Shown: positions 35,041 to 47,416, counted from the stretch's first letter. The stretch: 64,000 bases of DNA from Tigriopus japonicus (GCA_010645155.1 JAAGOF010000075.1:165533-229532), one strand, 5' to 3'. Notes: generated by a model not told the origin, from the letters alone. Numbers and translations are program-made.

Positions 35041-36916
35041 TGCCTCAAATAAGACGTCAAACGAGTGAAACGGCAGCACACTTTTTTCAAACATTTTTCA
35101 CTTAATTTAAAAAAAAAAAATCACTTTACAATTTAGCTAGCTCATGCTGTGAATTGCAGTCTTAACAATGCATGTTTGATTATGGTTTTGGTGGGCATAA
35201 GGGAGCTGAAACAAAAATAACATGTGCCTTTGGTTCATAACTAGTTTCGCTGTGATCCGAGCAAGTTTGAGTGAAAGACATTTCATATTGTTTAGAGCAT
35301 CATGCTCGGTCACATTGTCACATTGTGTCGGAAAATTAGAGGAAATGCTTTATGTAATTCCTGCTAATTTTGTTTTCATGATCTATGGACTAGAAGTTAT
35401 CATTAACAAAGTTTTAACTAGTTTGATAATATAGTAGGAAAATATATATTTTGTCAACCTTAACAAAATAATTATATAAATATCGATTCAAATATCTACC
35501 GATGCGTTCTGCAGTGTCTTTTTTTTACTTCATAATTCGCATTTTTCTTAGCACCACTTCTCTAGCATTAGTTTGACTTCAGTTCGCATTGTCTCGAAAA
35601 AAAAGATATAGCCACCCTCCTCAGCTGATGTTTTTATTCGGAGACTAGCGGGGACAGCCTGACCAATTTTAGCTCTTTCGACCTAAGTTTAGCTCTTTTT
35701 TCTGATACTTTGGAAATTTAGCTCCAAATTTAGACATTTAGCTCTTTTGGCTCTTATTTTTCCCTTTGAAATATTTTGCCATTTTTTAGCTCTTTTTCTG
35801 AGAATTTTAGGGATTTTTGGATCCTTTTCACAATTTTCCAAGTTGTCAGATTTTCTTTCCAACAAAATGTTGCCTGTTCAAAAATGTTTTTTTTTTCTCT
35901 TTCGACTCCAAACGAGGACTCTTCATGCTAAAGCAAAAAAAAATGAGCAGCTTTTGGCTAGTCTTTCACAATCTCCATTAATGTGCTGGTACCGACTAAA
36001 ACCTCCACTTACTTTACTCTTTGCTTCAAACTATTCTACTCAAACTGACAAAAAGTTCATTTGATCAAGTTGAAATTGAGCATGCAAGCTTTAAATCACG
36101 GGTGTGGCGTGCTCGCCTAGTGAGTAACTGCATTGATCACAACCCGTTCCCCCAAGCTACGTATATATAGTCCCTTCTAGAGGGCTAAATGGAGAGAAGA
36201 GACACTCGCACTCAGCCGCTTGCGTGGTAAATTGCTTTGGCTTTGGTAGCCTGGAGTTGGGCAGAGCACCTCAAAGTGCTCTAAAAAGAAGAGTGGCTCG
36301 ACTGCCCAGGCAGAAATTTGTCAATTTTTGAGCTGATATTGTAGACAAACGGGTCACAAAAATAACTTATTTTACGATTAGTATCCAAGCCCATTGTCAT
36401 CCCAACACCCAAAGCACACTCAAACATGAAATACGTTGGTCAAACTCGAATTTGAGAATGTCAGAAATGTTACAATCTGACCCATCCTCTGTACTGCAAT
36501 AATCAAGATTTTCATCATCTCCCTCTACCCAACTGTATCTGTACTGTCTGTGCTTCCCCTCTTCATTTCTTTCATGTGCACTGAAGCTTTTCTAGTAAAC
36601 TCAACTGTGATATCACAATTTTACTCATCTATTTTGATGTTTTAACCATTGACATGTCTTTTATCATGTATATGATCATACATGTCCTTTTTATTTATTT
36701 TATACATGATGATTGGCCTGACATGACCAAGAGTCGCAATAAACATTATCATTTATTATTATTATTATTTATAATTTAATTTGGTGAATTTGTTAAATCC
36801 GTCTTTGGCTCACAAAACAAAAGTATGGATCTAACAAAGCCGTCCAACATTTGTTGGACTTCCCATGATCCATTGAAGAAAACATTTTATCCTAGAAAAT
36901 TTTGGAATTAAGAAAT
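35041..36916. other. Intergenic, LINE-like 3' tail near its end
   Basis: 35640-35830 is rich in TTTAGCTCTTTT-type repeats. 36070-36330 holds a GC-richer block with TATATATAG that could be an old LTR. 36690-36775 (GACATGACCAAGAGTCGCAA, then AATAAACATTATCATT and ATT repeats) resembles the 3' end and tail of a LINE. No protein-coding evidence. Confidence 0.3.
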
Positions 36917-37071
36917 TGATAAGTATTCCCTTCAACGCCCTCTACCTTTCTCCTTCCTAAGCGTACTCTTTCCTACCTCTTCCAATACCGGTTATTCTCG
37001 TTCTACCTCTTTGTCCAACCACTTCTTCTCCGACTCCATATTGAAATATACGTACTCTTGATATCTCATCA
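36917..37071 (+). repeat. 5' LTR of Ty3/Gypsy element
   Basis: 155 bp starting TGATAAGTATTC and ending GATATCTCATCA (TG...CA). Preceded by GAAAT (36912-36916), the target duplication. By eye identical to the 3' LTR. Confidence 0.95.
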
Positions 37072-37133
37072 TGGCGCAGCAGTTTTAAGGACTTTCGCCC
37101 CATCTTCCACCCCTCTGGATCACATTCATCCAG

Positions 37134-37285
37134 GTGGAACTGTTCCTTCGTGGATTCGTTTGTGCCCTCTTCCGTACCGAGGACCCGCACATCTTTCACG
37201 GATCACTCCCAACGTGGAACCCGTCCTTCTCCGATTCGTTTGTGCCCTCATCATCCTGAGGCCCCGCACATCTTTCACGGATCTC
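37134..37285 (+). repeat. Two direct repeats in the retrotransposon leader
   Basis: GATTCGTTTGTGCCCTC followed by CCCGCACATCTTTCACGGAT occurs twice, about 75 bp apart, between the primer-binding site and the gag start. Its meaning is unknown. Confidence 0.7.
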
Positions 37286-37343
37286 ATCTGTGGTTCGATC
37301 ATTCCACCACACCCACGACTCTTTGTACGTAATATCTTCAACT

Positions 37344-38297
37344 ATGGACGTGATCAAACAATCGTTGATCTCTAGGAGGAGCGTCTTCACTCGACATTTG
37401 AACGCGTGTGACTCCTTCCTTTCCGATGTGGATTCGTTGACCTCGTCCGACTTCGACATCTCCATCCTTAAGAGGATTGATGACCTCTTCACCAAGGTGG
37501 AGACTGCCTTCAACAGTCTGGAGGAAACACTTGTGGATTCTACCGCAACCTTGGATCATGAGACGTTCACGAAAGAGGATTCCCTTCTCACCCAATTCTC
37601 AAACAAGATGTCCAAGCTTCGTGAGCGCGTCCTCAAGACTTCAAACGGAATCCGCGCTCATATCAGGGTTAATCCACCGTCATCAACCATGCCATCTACT
37701 CCTTCGATCCCCAAGATCAATCTGGCATTAAAACCGGAAAGATTGTCTTCGTCATGCACCTTGGCCGAGTTTCGTTCATGGAACACGAGTTTCAACTTGT
37801 TTTATTCCTCCAATCACATGGACACCTTCCCTGTTGAGGAACAGCAAGGATACCTTCGATCTTGTCTGGAACTTAAACTCCAGCAGATGCTTTCCATCAA
37901 GGAAAAAGAAGACACACCAGTCCTTGGGAACGATGGATGCGTTGCCAAATTACGGGAAATTTTCGTTCAACACATCCCATTGCTTACCCGCCGTTACAAT
38001 TTTTTTCGGTGTGACCAGCAGCCTGGTGAAAAATTCAGCGACTGGTACCTTCGGTTGCAATTGGAGGGCCAGGAAGCTGAATTATCGACGATCAAGGAGG
38101 ACGACCTCTTCATTCTTCGTTTGGTCACTGGGAATTCCGACCGTAAATTGCGCGAAGAATTTCTTCGTCAATCCGACCCTTCCCGTGATCTTCTTTATCG
38201 GACCGCAATGGCGTGGGAATCCGCTAACGTCGTGGAGAAATCCATCGTGGATAAACCTCCACCAACCATGATTGCGGCCACGTCATGCACGTCATAA
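37344..38297 (+). CDS. gag: Gag-like protein of the Gypsy element
   Basis: 317 residues from the first in-frame ATG (37344) to TAA at 38295-38297. The N-terminal part is helical and acidic (DSFLSDVDSLTSSDFD...). The core has the capsid-like stretch LAEFRSWNTSFNLFY and FSDWYLRLQLEGQEAEL...DDLFILRLVTG, as in retrotransposon gag/capsid domains. No CCHC zinc knuckle is present although most Gypsy gag proteins have one, and the frame stops soon after the capsid region. It should form the particle shell. The pol frame begins one base after this stop (TAA C ATG). Confidence 0.9.
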   Translation: MDVIKQSLISRRSVFTRHLNACDSFLSDVDSLTSSDFDISILKRIDDLFTKVETAFNSLEETLVDSTATLDHETFTKEDSLLTQFSNKMSKLRERVLKTSNGIRAHIRVNPPSSTMPSTPSIPKINLALKPERLSSSCTLAEFRSWNTSFNLFYSSNHMDTFPVEEQQGYLRSCLELKLQQMLSIKEKEDTPVLGNDGCVAKLREIFVQHIPLLTRRYNFFRCDQQPGEKFSDWYLRLQLEGQEAELSTIKEDDLFILRLVTGNSDRKLREEFLRQSDPSRDLLYRTAMAWESANVVEKSIVDKPPPTMIAATSCTS

Positions 38298-38298
38298 C

Positions 38299-41200
38299 AT
38301 GCTTAAAGCTCGTCCCACTCCCACAACCGTTGTCCATATTCTTCCTCCAAGTGGCACTCCTTTCCGAATGGACATTTTGCCCGATACTGGTGCAACAGAG
38401 ACGTTGATCTCTGCCGATCTTACACGGACTTACGGGATCAAAGTTGACAAGTCCAGATCCCGCACCATTCGGGCTGCAAACAATTCAAAGATGCGTTGTT
38501 ATGGTGCCGTGGATCTAACAATTACTCATTTGGGAAAATACGAGACGTCAGTTACCGCTTACGTGACTCCAGATCTCCATGGTCAACTTCTCATTTCTTG
38601 GCATGCAATGATTGATCTGGGAATGATCCCCACGACATTTCCTTTTCTCCCTGAGGATGTCCATTCAAATGATGTGGTCTCTTCACTCGTCCAGATCCGT
38701 TCTTCCTCTCCTGAAGCCCCTGGAAACGAAATTGAAGATTGCATCAAGGCACTCATGGAAGAATTTCAATCCGTTTTTGATTCCTCCCAAGAATTGAAGC
38801 CCATGAAAGGGAACCCCATGGTCATCCACCTCCGAGATGACATCCCAATCACACCCACCCGTGTGAATGTGGCCCGCAATATCCCCTTTGCATATCAAGA
38901 GATGACAAAGGAGGAATTGGACTTTATGGTTTCCTCCGATATCCTGGAGAGCGTGACGGAACCATCTGATTGGGTCAGCCCATGCCTCGTTGTGCCCAAG
39001 GCGAATGGCTCTGTGAGAATTGTTGTGGATTACACGGGTCTCAACAAATTTGTTAAGAGGCCCATTCATCCGTTTTCGACAGCCATGGACATCATCACGT
39101 CCATTCCACCCAATTCTATGTGGTTCGTGGTCTTTGATGCTGTCAAGGGTTATTGGCAAGTCGAACTTGACGAAAAATCCAAACAGCTCACAACCTTCCT
39201 CACGCCGTTTGGTCGATACCGCTTTTGCCGAGCCCCTATGGGATTGAACGCATCGGGGGATGAGTTCTGTGCGAGAGGAGATCGGGCCCTTTCTGGCCTA
39301 GTTGGTGTCCGAAAAATCGTGGATGACATCTTGATCTGTGGGGAATCCAAAGCAGATCTCATCCAGAAAACCAAAGCCGTTCTTCAACGCTGTCAAGACC
39401 ACGATATTACCCTCTCCAAAGACAAAGCTCAAGTTGGATCTTCAGTTAAATTCGCTGGCTACATCATAAGTCGAGATGGAGTCAGTCCGGATCCATCCAA
39501 GGTGGCCACAATATCGAAGTTCCCGGCTCCTGCCAATTTGACAGATCTTCGATCATTCTTAGGTTTGGCCAACCAACTGGGACACTTTGTTCCGGATTTA
39601 GCCCACGCTTCTCAACCATTACGCAATCTGTTGAAGAAGGACATTGCCTATCAGTGGTTACCCGAACACCAAGAGGCATTTCAAGCAGTCAAGACCATAC
39701 TCACCAATCCCAATGGTCCTGTCTTGGCTCATTTCAATCCCTCTCTTCCGACCTCTCTTCTGACCGATGCGTCACGCCTCAAAGGTCTGGGATACGCCCT
39801 TCTTCAAACCCGTCCAGATGGCCAATCCAATTTAATCCAGTGTGGATCGCGATACCTGAAGGAGGCTGAAACACGTTACGCCGTGTGCGAATTGGAAGCA
39901 CTAGCGTTGCAATGGGCGATTATGCACTGTCGAATGTATCTCGCAGGCATGCAATTCACCGTCATTACCGATCATCGTCCTTTATTGGGCATCTTCAAAG
40001 GCTCGAATCTGGCAGCCGTGGACAACCCGCGCCTTCAAAGCATCTTGATGAAGACCGCTGGATATACCTTTAATATAGAATGGATTCCAGGCAAAAATCA
40101 TCGGATTGCCGACACGCTTTCGCGGTATCCCCTATTTGAGGTTGAAAATGTCCAGGATGACGATTCACTCGTTGAGCCTTCCTCAATCCTCTTGTCCGCC
40201 ATTCAGATGGAATCCAGCTCAGATGCAGCCCTCTTTTCCATTGCCGCTCAAGCTAAAGAGGATATAAATTATCAAGCCGTTATTTCGACATTCCTCGCCG
40301 GTAATTCACCTAAATACTTACCCCAATCTCATCCGGCCAAAATGCTTTCCAAGCAATGGGACAGCTTGTCATTGGACCCCGATACCGGCCTTCTGGTGCT
40401 TCAAGGCCATCGGATCCTTCTTCCGAAGCAATCTCGTCCCAACATTCTCCGTGACCTTCACCAGTCCCATCAAGGCATCCGCCGGACCCGCGATCTGGCC
40501 CGTAGCCTCTACTTTTGGCCAGGCATGAACAATGACATTGAGCAGGTCATTAGTTCATGCTCTCAATGTCAAGAATTTCGACCGAGTCAATCTCCAGAGC
40601 CGCTCATCCAATCTACCGCCATCCGTCCATTTGAAGCCATTTCAGTGGATCTATTTCACAGTGCCGGCGTTCATTACCTGATCATGGTCGATCGATTTTC
40701 GGGTTGGCCGTGCGTGGCACGACTTTCGCGATTGGACACCGGAACCATCAATCACATTTTGGAGGACTGGTTCGTGGATTATGGTATCCCTCAGCGATTA
40801 CGCTCCGACGGTGGACCGCAATTTCGTGGAGACTTCGACGAATTTTGCCGCCGGACCCACATCGATCACGAGCTCTCGTCGGCCTACCATCCCGCTTCCA
40901 ATGGCCATGCCGAATCCGCGGTAAAGGCCATGAAAACCTTGCTCCAAAAGCATGGCAATGATTGGCGAGCCTTTCGTCAAGCGCTCTTGGCCTGGCGAAA
41001 CGTGCCAAGAACCGATGGACTTAGCCCAGCCCAATGGCTTCTCGGTCGTGGCCTCCGTACCCGCATTCCCGGTCACCCGGTCTACTACAATCGCTTGTCT
41101 GACCAAGCTTGGAGCCAAGCCCTCATTCGCCGTGGGGAGGAGCGTGAAAAGGTCAAAGATCGATTCGACACTCACACCACCACGCTCAAACCGCTCCAAC

Positions 41201-41460
41201 CTCACGACACTGTTTTGATTCAGGATCCCCGAAGCAAAAAATGGAATCGCTCGGGTCTCATCATCAATGCTCGGAAAGACGGCCGTTCTTATGACGTCGA
41301 TATCGATGGCCGAACCTCGATCCGAAATCGAAAACACCTCCGACCGATTACGATGGAAAAATGTTCTTCCGATCCAGATGGCGACCCTGATCTTTCGGAC
41401 AGATCCATTCTCCGTCGCAGCTCTCGCTCACGTCAGAAGACAGTCCGATTCAAGTTTTAA
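38299..41460 (+). CDS. pol: Gypsy polyprotein: protease, RT, RNase H, integrase
   Basis: 1053 residues if started at ATG 38299. Upstream in this frame there is a TGA at 38269-38271. In order: aspartic protease (ILPDTGATETLIS, about residues 25-37); reverse transcriptase (WVSPCLVVPKANGSVRIVVD, FVVFDAVKGYWQVEL, the catalytic IVDDIL instead of the usual YVDD); RNase H (LLTDASRLKGLGYALL, YAVCELEALAL, VITDHRPL); integrase with an HHCC finger (HQSHQG ... CSQCQ) and the DDE triad (SVDLFHSAG, RSDGGPQF, HPASNGHAESA). It then has a basic C-terminus with no obvious chromodomain. It copies element RNA into DNA and inserts it. No internal stop or frameshift. Translation probably depends on frameshifting or reinitiation after gag. 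Confidence 0.95.
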   Translation: MLKARPTPTTVVHILPPSGTPFRMDILPDTGATETLISADLTRTYGIKVDKSRSRTIRAANNSKMRCYGAVDLTITHLGKYETSVTAYVTPDLHGQLLISWHAMIDLGMIPTTFPFLPEDVHSNDVVSSLVQIRSSSPEAPGNEIEDCIKALMEEFQSVFDSSQELKPMKGNPMVIHLRDDIPITPTRVNVARNIPFAYQEMTKEELDFMVSSDILESVTEPSDWVSPCLVVPKANGSVRIVVDYTGLNKFVKRPIHPFSTAMDIITSIPPNSMWFVVFDAVKGYWQVELDEKSKQLTTFLTPFGRYRFCRAPMGLNASGDEFCARGDRALSGLVGVRKIVDDILICGESKADLIQKTKAVLQRCQDHDITLSKDKAQVGSSVKFAGYIISRDGVSPDPSKVATISKFPAPANLTDLRSFLGLANQLGHFVPDLAHASQPLRNLLKKDIAYQWLPEHQEAFQAVKTILTNPNGPVLAHFNPSLPTSLLTDASRLKGLGYALLQTRPDGQSNLIQCGSRYLKEAETRYAVCELEALALQWAIMHCRMYLAGMQFTVITDHRPLLGIFKGSNLAAVDNPRLQSILMKTAGYTFNIEWIPGKNHRIADTLSRYPLFEVENVQDDDSLVEPSSILLSAIQMESSSDAALFSIAAQAKEDINYQAVISTFLAGNSPKYLPQSHPAKMLSKQWDSLSLDPDTGLLVLQGHRILLPKQSRPNILRDLHQSHQGIRRTRDLARSLYFWPGMNNDIEQVISSCSQCQEFRPSQSPEPLIQSTAIRPFEAISVDLFHSAGVHYLIMVDRFSGWPCVARLSRLDTGTINHILEDWFVDYGIPQRLRSDGGPQFRGDFDEFCRRTHIDHELSSAYHPASNGHAESAVKAMKTLLQKHGNDWRAFRQALLAWRNVPRTDGLSPAQWLLGRGLRTRIPGHPVYYNRLSDQAWSQALIRRGEEREKVKDRFDTHTTTLKPLQPHDTVLIQDPRSKKWNRSGLIINARKDGRSYDVDIDGRTSIRNRKHLRPITMEKCSSDPDGDPDLSDRSILRRSSRSRQKTVRFKF

Positions 41461-41509
41461 TTTTTAATAAAAAATGTCATGTCTTCTGCCGCTATCTTTA
41501 GGGGGGAGA

Positions 41510-41664
41510 TGATAAGTATTCCCTTCAACGCCCTCTACCTTTCTCCTTCCTAAGCGTACTCTTTCCTACCTCTTCCAATACCGGTTATTCTCGTTCTACC
41601 TCTTTGTCCAACCACTTCTTCTCCGACTCCATATTGAAATATACGTACTCTTGATATCTCATCA
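41510..41664 (+). repeat. 3' LTR of Ty3/Gypsy element
   Basis: Same 155 bp as the 5' LTR, with no difference seen by eye. Followed by the target duplication GAAAT (41665-41669) and preceded by the purine tract. Confidence 0.95.
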
Positions 41665-41669
41665 GAAAT

Positions 41670-43750
41670 ATTTCTTTGAATGTGGTAAAATAGTAAAAAA
41701 GGTTTTATACCCAGCTTTGTTGCTTTAAACCATAATTCTTACAATTCTTTTGAAAACATTGCGGAAAAACGTTGATACGACATAGTTCTACGTAGAGCAC
41801 AATAATGAAAAATAGTGCTCTAGTCCAAGTTCTTTGAAACAATCTAATACAAAAGTGACTGGTGGTATCTGGAGTATTACTCCTCTTCCACCACCTTAAC
41901 ACCTCAGCAATGCACGAACCATTTCAATCAGAAAATAACGTAAGAGCAAGTGTGATTTTGAAAGAATCCAAATCGGAGATGTTATTAGCTATAAAAAGAT
42001 ACTTTTTAATGGTGCTTGTGACGGGTCCAGATCAGATCAGCCGTCTGATCTTGATTGGAAATGGAACAAATGTAAATGAAATTGGTTCAAATCTGAATGC
42101 ATGTGAACCAAATCAAGAAGTGGTTCGAAGTCCAAAGCAACATCTAAGAAGAAGACTTGGCAATGCTTAGTTCAAGGTTTCCAAAATATTAAGGTTTCCA
42201 ACTGGAAGTAAATTCACGGCAGCCCATGAGACAAAGCGAGGAAAATATATGACCATTAATTACAATTTGGATCATGGGTTTGAACAAAAATGGTTGATGT
42301 CTTGGGGTCTCAAGAAGGTCAGGACCGCGCAGGAGACAGGTTAAGGCCTTGTAATTGTGAATTTACTGAAGAAGTTCTGTGAAAGACGATATTCAATTAA
42401 TTCTCCTCTTTATTTTGCGGCTTCAAGTGTACGTAACAGGAATTTTAGCTTTAGGAAACAATAAAAAGTTCTGCTCTCTTATATTTTAGTGTGGTCTTCC
42501 GCATTTTTCTAAATCATGGACCTCGACATCTTAATATTACATGGACACTTGAACGGAATGCTCAAGCCTTAAGAGAGACTTGGTAAAGATTAGAAGTGTT
42601 AAAATGACATACAACGGGTTTCAATAAAGACATGGACATATTTTTGCCGATCAAATTCCCTTTTCAGCAAAGTTTTATCATCATATATTTCAATTTATGT
42701 ATCAAAATCAAAATGATGTTCAAGGAAGAGCATTTTCATGATATGGAACGGCAAAATTGTTCCTGAGTATGTTTGCGCATCAAATGACTGAAATAATGAT
42801 TCTGGGTTACCAATCGAGACTTATTAAATAATAGAATTATTATTGAGTAACAGAATGAAATTATTATTCCTAACATGTACAATTGCACATTTCAGGAAAC
42901 TTGTAGAAGAGTCAAGATTTTTTTGGGAAAGATGAAGACGAGGACTTCAAATAGGTCTGGTAGAAATAGCAGCCGTTGATTGACATAAATTAGTTGTAGG
43001 CTCCTGGATATATACCTACCCTAAAACCTAACCTAACCAATGGTTCTTTTTAATTTAATGAATTCTTCAACAGGACATAGGTGAATTGAAAGGAGTTACT
43101 TCAGATTCATTATCGAACTTTGAAATTATATGGAAGCTGAAAATAGGAAGCCACCGAACTCCGGGGAGGAGAATCCAGTTTTCAGTATAACTACATGCGG
43201 CAACAGCGCTCGCAGTTCCCATGATACACATATTTGTGAAGATTGCAACGGTCATTCATCAGTTTTGGACCAACTGAAGTGCCTAAAATGTTGATGGCGG
43301 AACTCCCAATAAAACTTCAGTGTTTTTCTGATGAATTTTGGCATAGATCATGCCGGAATTACGTTTTCAGTAATCAGATTTCCATGCCAATTTGAAAGAG
43401 ATTTTACAAATAATTTCAACCAAAAACCACCACAGGTCCATTCACAATACTCAGTCAACATTTGAGGCAATTTAGTCCAAAACTGATGATTGGCCGTTCC
43501 AATCTTAAAAAATATGTGTATTATGGGAAGTGCGAGCTGTTGCCGCATGAAATCCACTAGATGGCGCACTTTATGACCGTACTTTTGAACAACACGGCTC
43601 GAGTGTTTCCTTTTCCTTTTATCTATTTGTAGTCGAAATACATAAATAAAGTTTTAGCTTTTACTTTTTGCATCACTTTAGCGCGCTACACTAGGAAGGG
43701 ATGGTGATGAGGGCAAACAAAACATTATCTTTGTTTCATTGTTTCCTTTT
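41670..43750. other. No recognised gene
   Basis: AT-rich. 43258-43345 shares a diverged inverted segment with about 3850-4000. The short frames have no splice context or recognisable motif. Confidence 0.35.
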
Positions 43751-44742
43751 GGGTAGAGCACGGACATCTAGAATTTCCTGGACGGCGCACGGCAAATCAG
43801 GGGTGACCAAGATCAAGTGGAGAAGCACCAAAGGAGAGAACGTGCTTTTGAAAGTAGAAAGTCTCAGTTTTTAAAGAATTGATGATTATACATCAACTTA
43901 CAACGGTTTGGGATACACTTCTGGAATATTTGAATAACAAAATGCATTACTCAAGCAAAACACTAAACTTGTAATGCCTCTTCATGGTTTCAATGAACAG
44001 ATGAAACACCCTTAGAGCATTCTACTATCTTAACTCTTACTCAGCCTAGAACACACCTTTTCAATGAATAAGGTTTATTTGCATCATTCGAACTTATACT
44101 GATCATTGAACTAACTCAAAAACAAAAAAATAAGAATAGAAAACACATGAATACATGAAAATATTAAGACAAAATTTGACTGTAATTGAAACTTACAAAA
44201 AAATAAGCTAAACTAGAAATAAACTGACAATAGATCGATAGAAATGAGACAATATGAATCACAATCAACTTTAACATTTTGAAACAGTTCTCATATCTTT
44301 AATTTGGTCTCTAAAACACATCTTTCTAATATACTATTGCATTATGAATAAATAAAGTAAAACTGACTAGTCTTTCACTATATAAGATATATTTTCCTGT
44401 TGAATGTTCGTATATCCAGGTTAGACTAGTCTTTCATGAAATTATATAACAATTCAAATCATGAAGTCCTGAAGAGTAGCAAAGAAGGTTATGCCAAATT
44501 AAAAGTCCTTGTGTGTCAAACTTGGGACCACGTTGGAAAATAGTCAAAATTTGGATATTTAGGCACCGTGTCAAACTTGGGACCACGTTGGAAAATAGTC
44601 AAAAATTGGATATTTAGGCATCCTTGACCACAAATACTTTATACGTATATGATGAATTATACACTTTTTTTGTTTGTTGCGGATTTTATACTACCGCTAC
44701 AAGGAATGCGATTCCCTGTAAACAAGGATTTCTCCTGACAGC

Positions 44743-44852
44743 TTCAATTCGATCCCCAACAGGATTCGGACGTACGCCGTCTGGGGAAGCACTTTTTTAC
44801 CCTCGGCTCTTATAAGAACGCATTAGTACGCGCGGCCACTCTGGCTTCCTTA
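44743..44852 (-). repeat. tRNA-like segment in outer copy of element E
   Basis: Inverse of 47417-47519. The B-box here is mutated (CGTCCGAATCC). Confidence 0.5.
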
Positions 44853-47416
44853 TACATTACAGTATTTATGCTAGCTTATAGTATTCTTAAGTTTAAATAA
44901 AATGATTTTCAGACAACGGTTTGGGATACACTTTTGGAATATTTCAATGACAAAATGCTTTTTACAAGCAAAACACTGAACTTGTAATGCCTCCTTAGGT
45001 CTGAAATCTAGATTTTCAACTTGTTTGCATTAATATCAATTATAATTATAAGGTGCAAGTCTATCTTATGGCATATGGACCTTAACCCACACGCAAATTC
45101 ACTACTTAAAACTACTTGAACAACTCTTACCCATACTGAGATTGTCCTGAAATCAATGACACGATCGTACAATAAAAGAAATTCGTAGATGAAACCATCA
45201 ATTCTAGAACATGAATTTATGCCAAGGTGACAACCCATAAAAAACTCGATTTCTAATAAGCAATAAGGATTGCCATGTCTTAATTCAGTTCAGGATAAGG
45301 CGTGGATGAGCAAAATCTATGTAAGTTGTTCAAGCCGGGTAACAGATAAGCTCAAGAAAACGCCGTTATGTTGTTCAAGTTGTTTCTTGAATGAGCGTGA
45401 TGAAACTCCGCGTTTTAGTCCGGGGGAGAATTTCCGGGGGAAATATGGTTCCTAATCCATTTTCAAGATGAATTTGCGTGGCATTTTTAAGCAAGACGAC
45501 ACCAAACGAGGGTAGCAAGAGCTGAGTGAAGGAAGACAACAGGGCGCGGAAATAGAGTAGAGCAAGAACATCTAGAATAGAGGTGGACTTTTCACGGCAC
45601 GGCAAAACTGGCCGGAGGTGAGCCAAATCAAGTGAAAGGCAAGGATCGAATGCCAATTCAGCCGGAAATTTAGATCAGCCTCTTTGGTCTTCTGGCTAAT
45701 TTGGCTGGGCGAACTGCCAAAGATGAGGCCTCTTCTAGATTAAGGGTTGCTTGATGCAACTGTTGCAATGTTCAAAATGACTTTAAGATGCTCATTGATT
45801 GGCCCCAAGAGCAATAATTGGTTTGAATGTTATACAAAGGTGACTTAACTTATTGTTTTGCCACACTTTAAGTCAGCTGGTCTGTCCTAATTTGTTGGTT
45901 CAAATATAATTAATCTTAAGAAGACAACGTGCCACAGGATCCCTGAAGAGAGAAGATGAAAATCAAAAATGGTGACCAAAACAGTCAGAATATTGTTAAG
46001 AACTTATTTTGCAACATATTGGACAAAACCTGTCAATGTAAAGTGTAATGAACTTTAAAGCCTTTTGTGAGTGTTCAAATAATTTTCTGAAAATAGGATC
46101 CAGAATGGCATAAGGTTTTTTCTTAGTTTTGATTAGAAGATCACATAATCCAGCCTTTCTTCAAACTTTCAAGACACCACAATTGAGGCTTGTCAAGTAA
46201 AAATCTGCTTGCTTTTTCGACTAATATCAATGAAGACCTTTCAAATAAAATCATTCAGACCGTAAGTGTCTTTCAATAGTCTTAAAACACTACACGATTG
46301 ATTTTGTGTGCAGTTTTTCTGATTTGCGGGAGACACCCTGAAGAAGGAAAACAAGCTCAGTTGTGCTGTTCTTTTAAGTCGTGCAACAAAGTTCATGTGG
46401 CTCATAATTTATAAAGAGTGTTTTAGTGTCTATTTTCCAATGCATCATCATTCCCTAATCAGTGTGTTTTGTTTAAAGTCTTGTAGTGTCTTAGAAAGCT
46501 CTCTAGGTGCTCAATGTTCTCATGAATATCAGAAGTGCGAGGCCGGCCTCTCAGAAAGCTAACTGAATGAAGGTAAGACGATTAAAACTTTTTTTGAGGA
46601 TTATGATAAAGTTACTTAAAGTGTAAATATTATAAAAGTGTAGCCTGTGCAAAGGAATCTGTTCGTCTGAAGTCTCTTCATCGCTTGCGCAAATCCAGAG
46701 TAGCTCTACTCTATTTCCGCGCCCTGTTGTCTTCCTTCACTCGGCTCTTGCTACCCTCGTTCGGTGTCGTCTTGCTTAAAAATGCCACGCAAATTCATCT
46801 TGAAAATGGATTAGGAACCATATTTCCCCCGGAAATTCTCCCCCGGACTAAAACGCGGAGTTTCATCACGCTCATTCAAGAAACAACTTGAACAACATAA
46901 CGGCGTTTTTTTTGAGCTTATCTGTTACCCGGCTTGAACAACTTACATAGATTTTGCTCATCCACGCCTTATCCTGAACTTAATTAAGACATGGCAATAT
47001 TTATTGCTTATTAGAAATCGAGTTTTTTATGGGTTGTCACCTTGGCATAAATTCATGTTCTAGAATTGATGGTTTCATCTTCGAATTTCTTTTATTGTAC
47101 GATCGTGTCATTGATTTCAGGACAATCTCAGTATGGTTAAGAGTTGTTCAAGCAGTTTTAAGTAGTGAATTTGCGTGTGGGTTAAGGTCCATATGCCATA
47201 AGATAGACTTGCACCTTATAATTATAATTGATATTGATGCAAACAAGTTGAAAATCTAGATTTCAGACCTAAGGAGGCATTACAAAATTAGTGTTTTGCT
47301 TGAAAAATGCATTTTGTCATTCAAATATTCCAAAAGTGTATCCCAAACCGTTGTCTGAAAATCATTTTATTTAAACTTAAGAATACTATGAGCTAGCATA
47401 AATACTGTAATGTATA

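Larger units (their letters stand above)
36917..41664 (+). mobile_element. Complete young Ty3/Gypsy LTR retrotransposon, 4748 bp
   Basis: 5' LTR 36917-37071; primer-binding-site candidate TGGCGCAGCAG directly after it (37072-37082); gag 37344-38297; pol from 38299 to 41460; purine tract AGGGGGGAGA just before the 3' LTR 41510-41664. The target duplication GAAAT flanks both ends. The domain order protease-RT-RNaseH-integrase is that of Ty3/Gypsy. Short LTRs and no envelope frame argue for a plain retrotransposon. Apparently identical LTRs and open frames mean a very recent, possibly active insertion. The coding part is clearly more GC-rich than the surrounding DNA. The tRNA primer was not identified. 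Confidence 0.95.

Noticed and set aside
38683..39159. Long antisense frame within the Gypsy RT region
   Set aside because: Shadow of the pol coding strand; no motif of its own. The same applies to 40798-41337 (minus).
45375..45656. 93-residue frame and its mirror at 46685-46891 as a gene pair
   Set aside because: They are the same segment of element E in two orientations; no known motif and no splice context.
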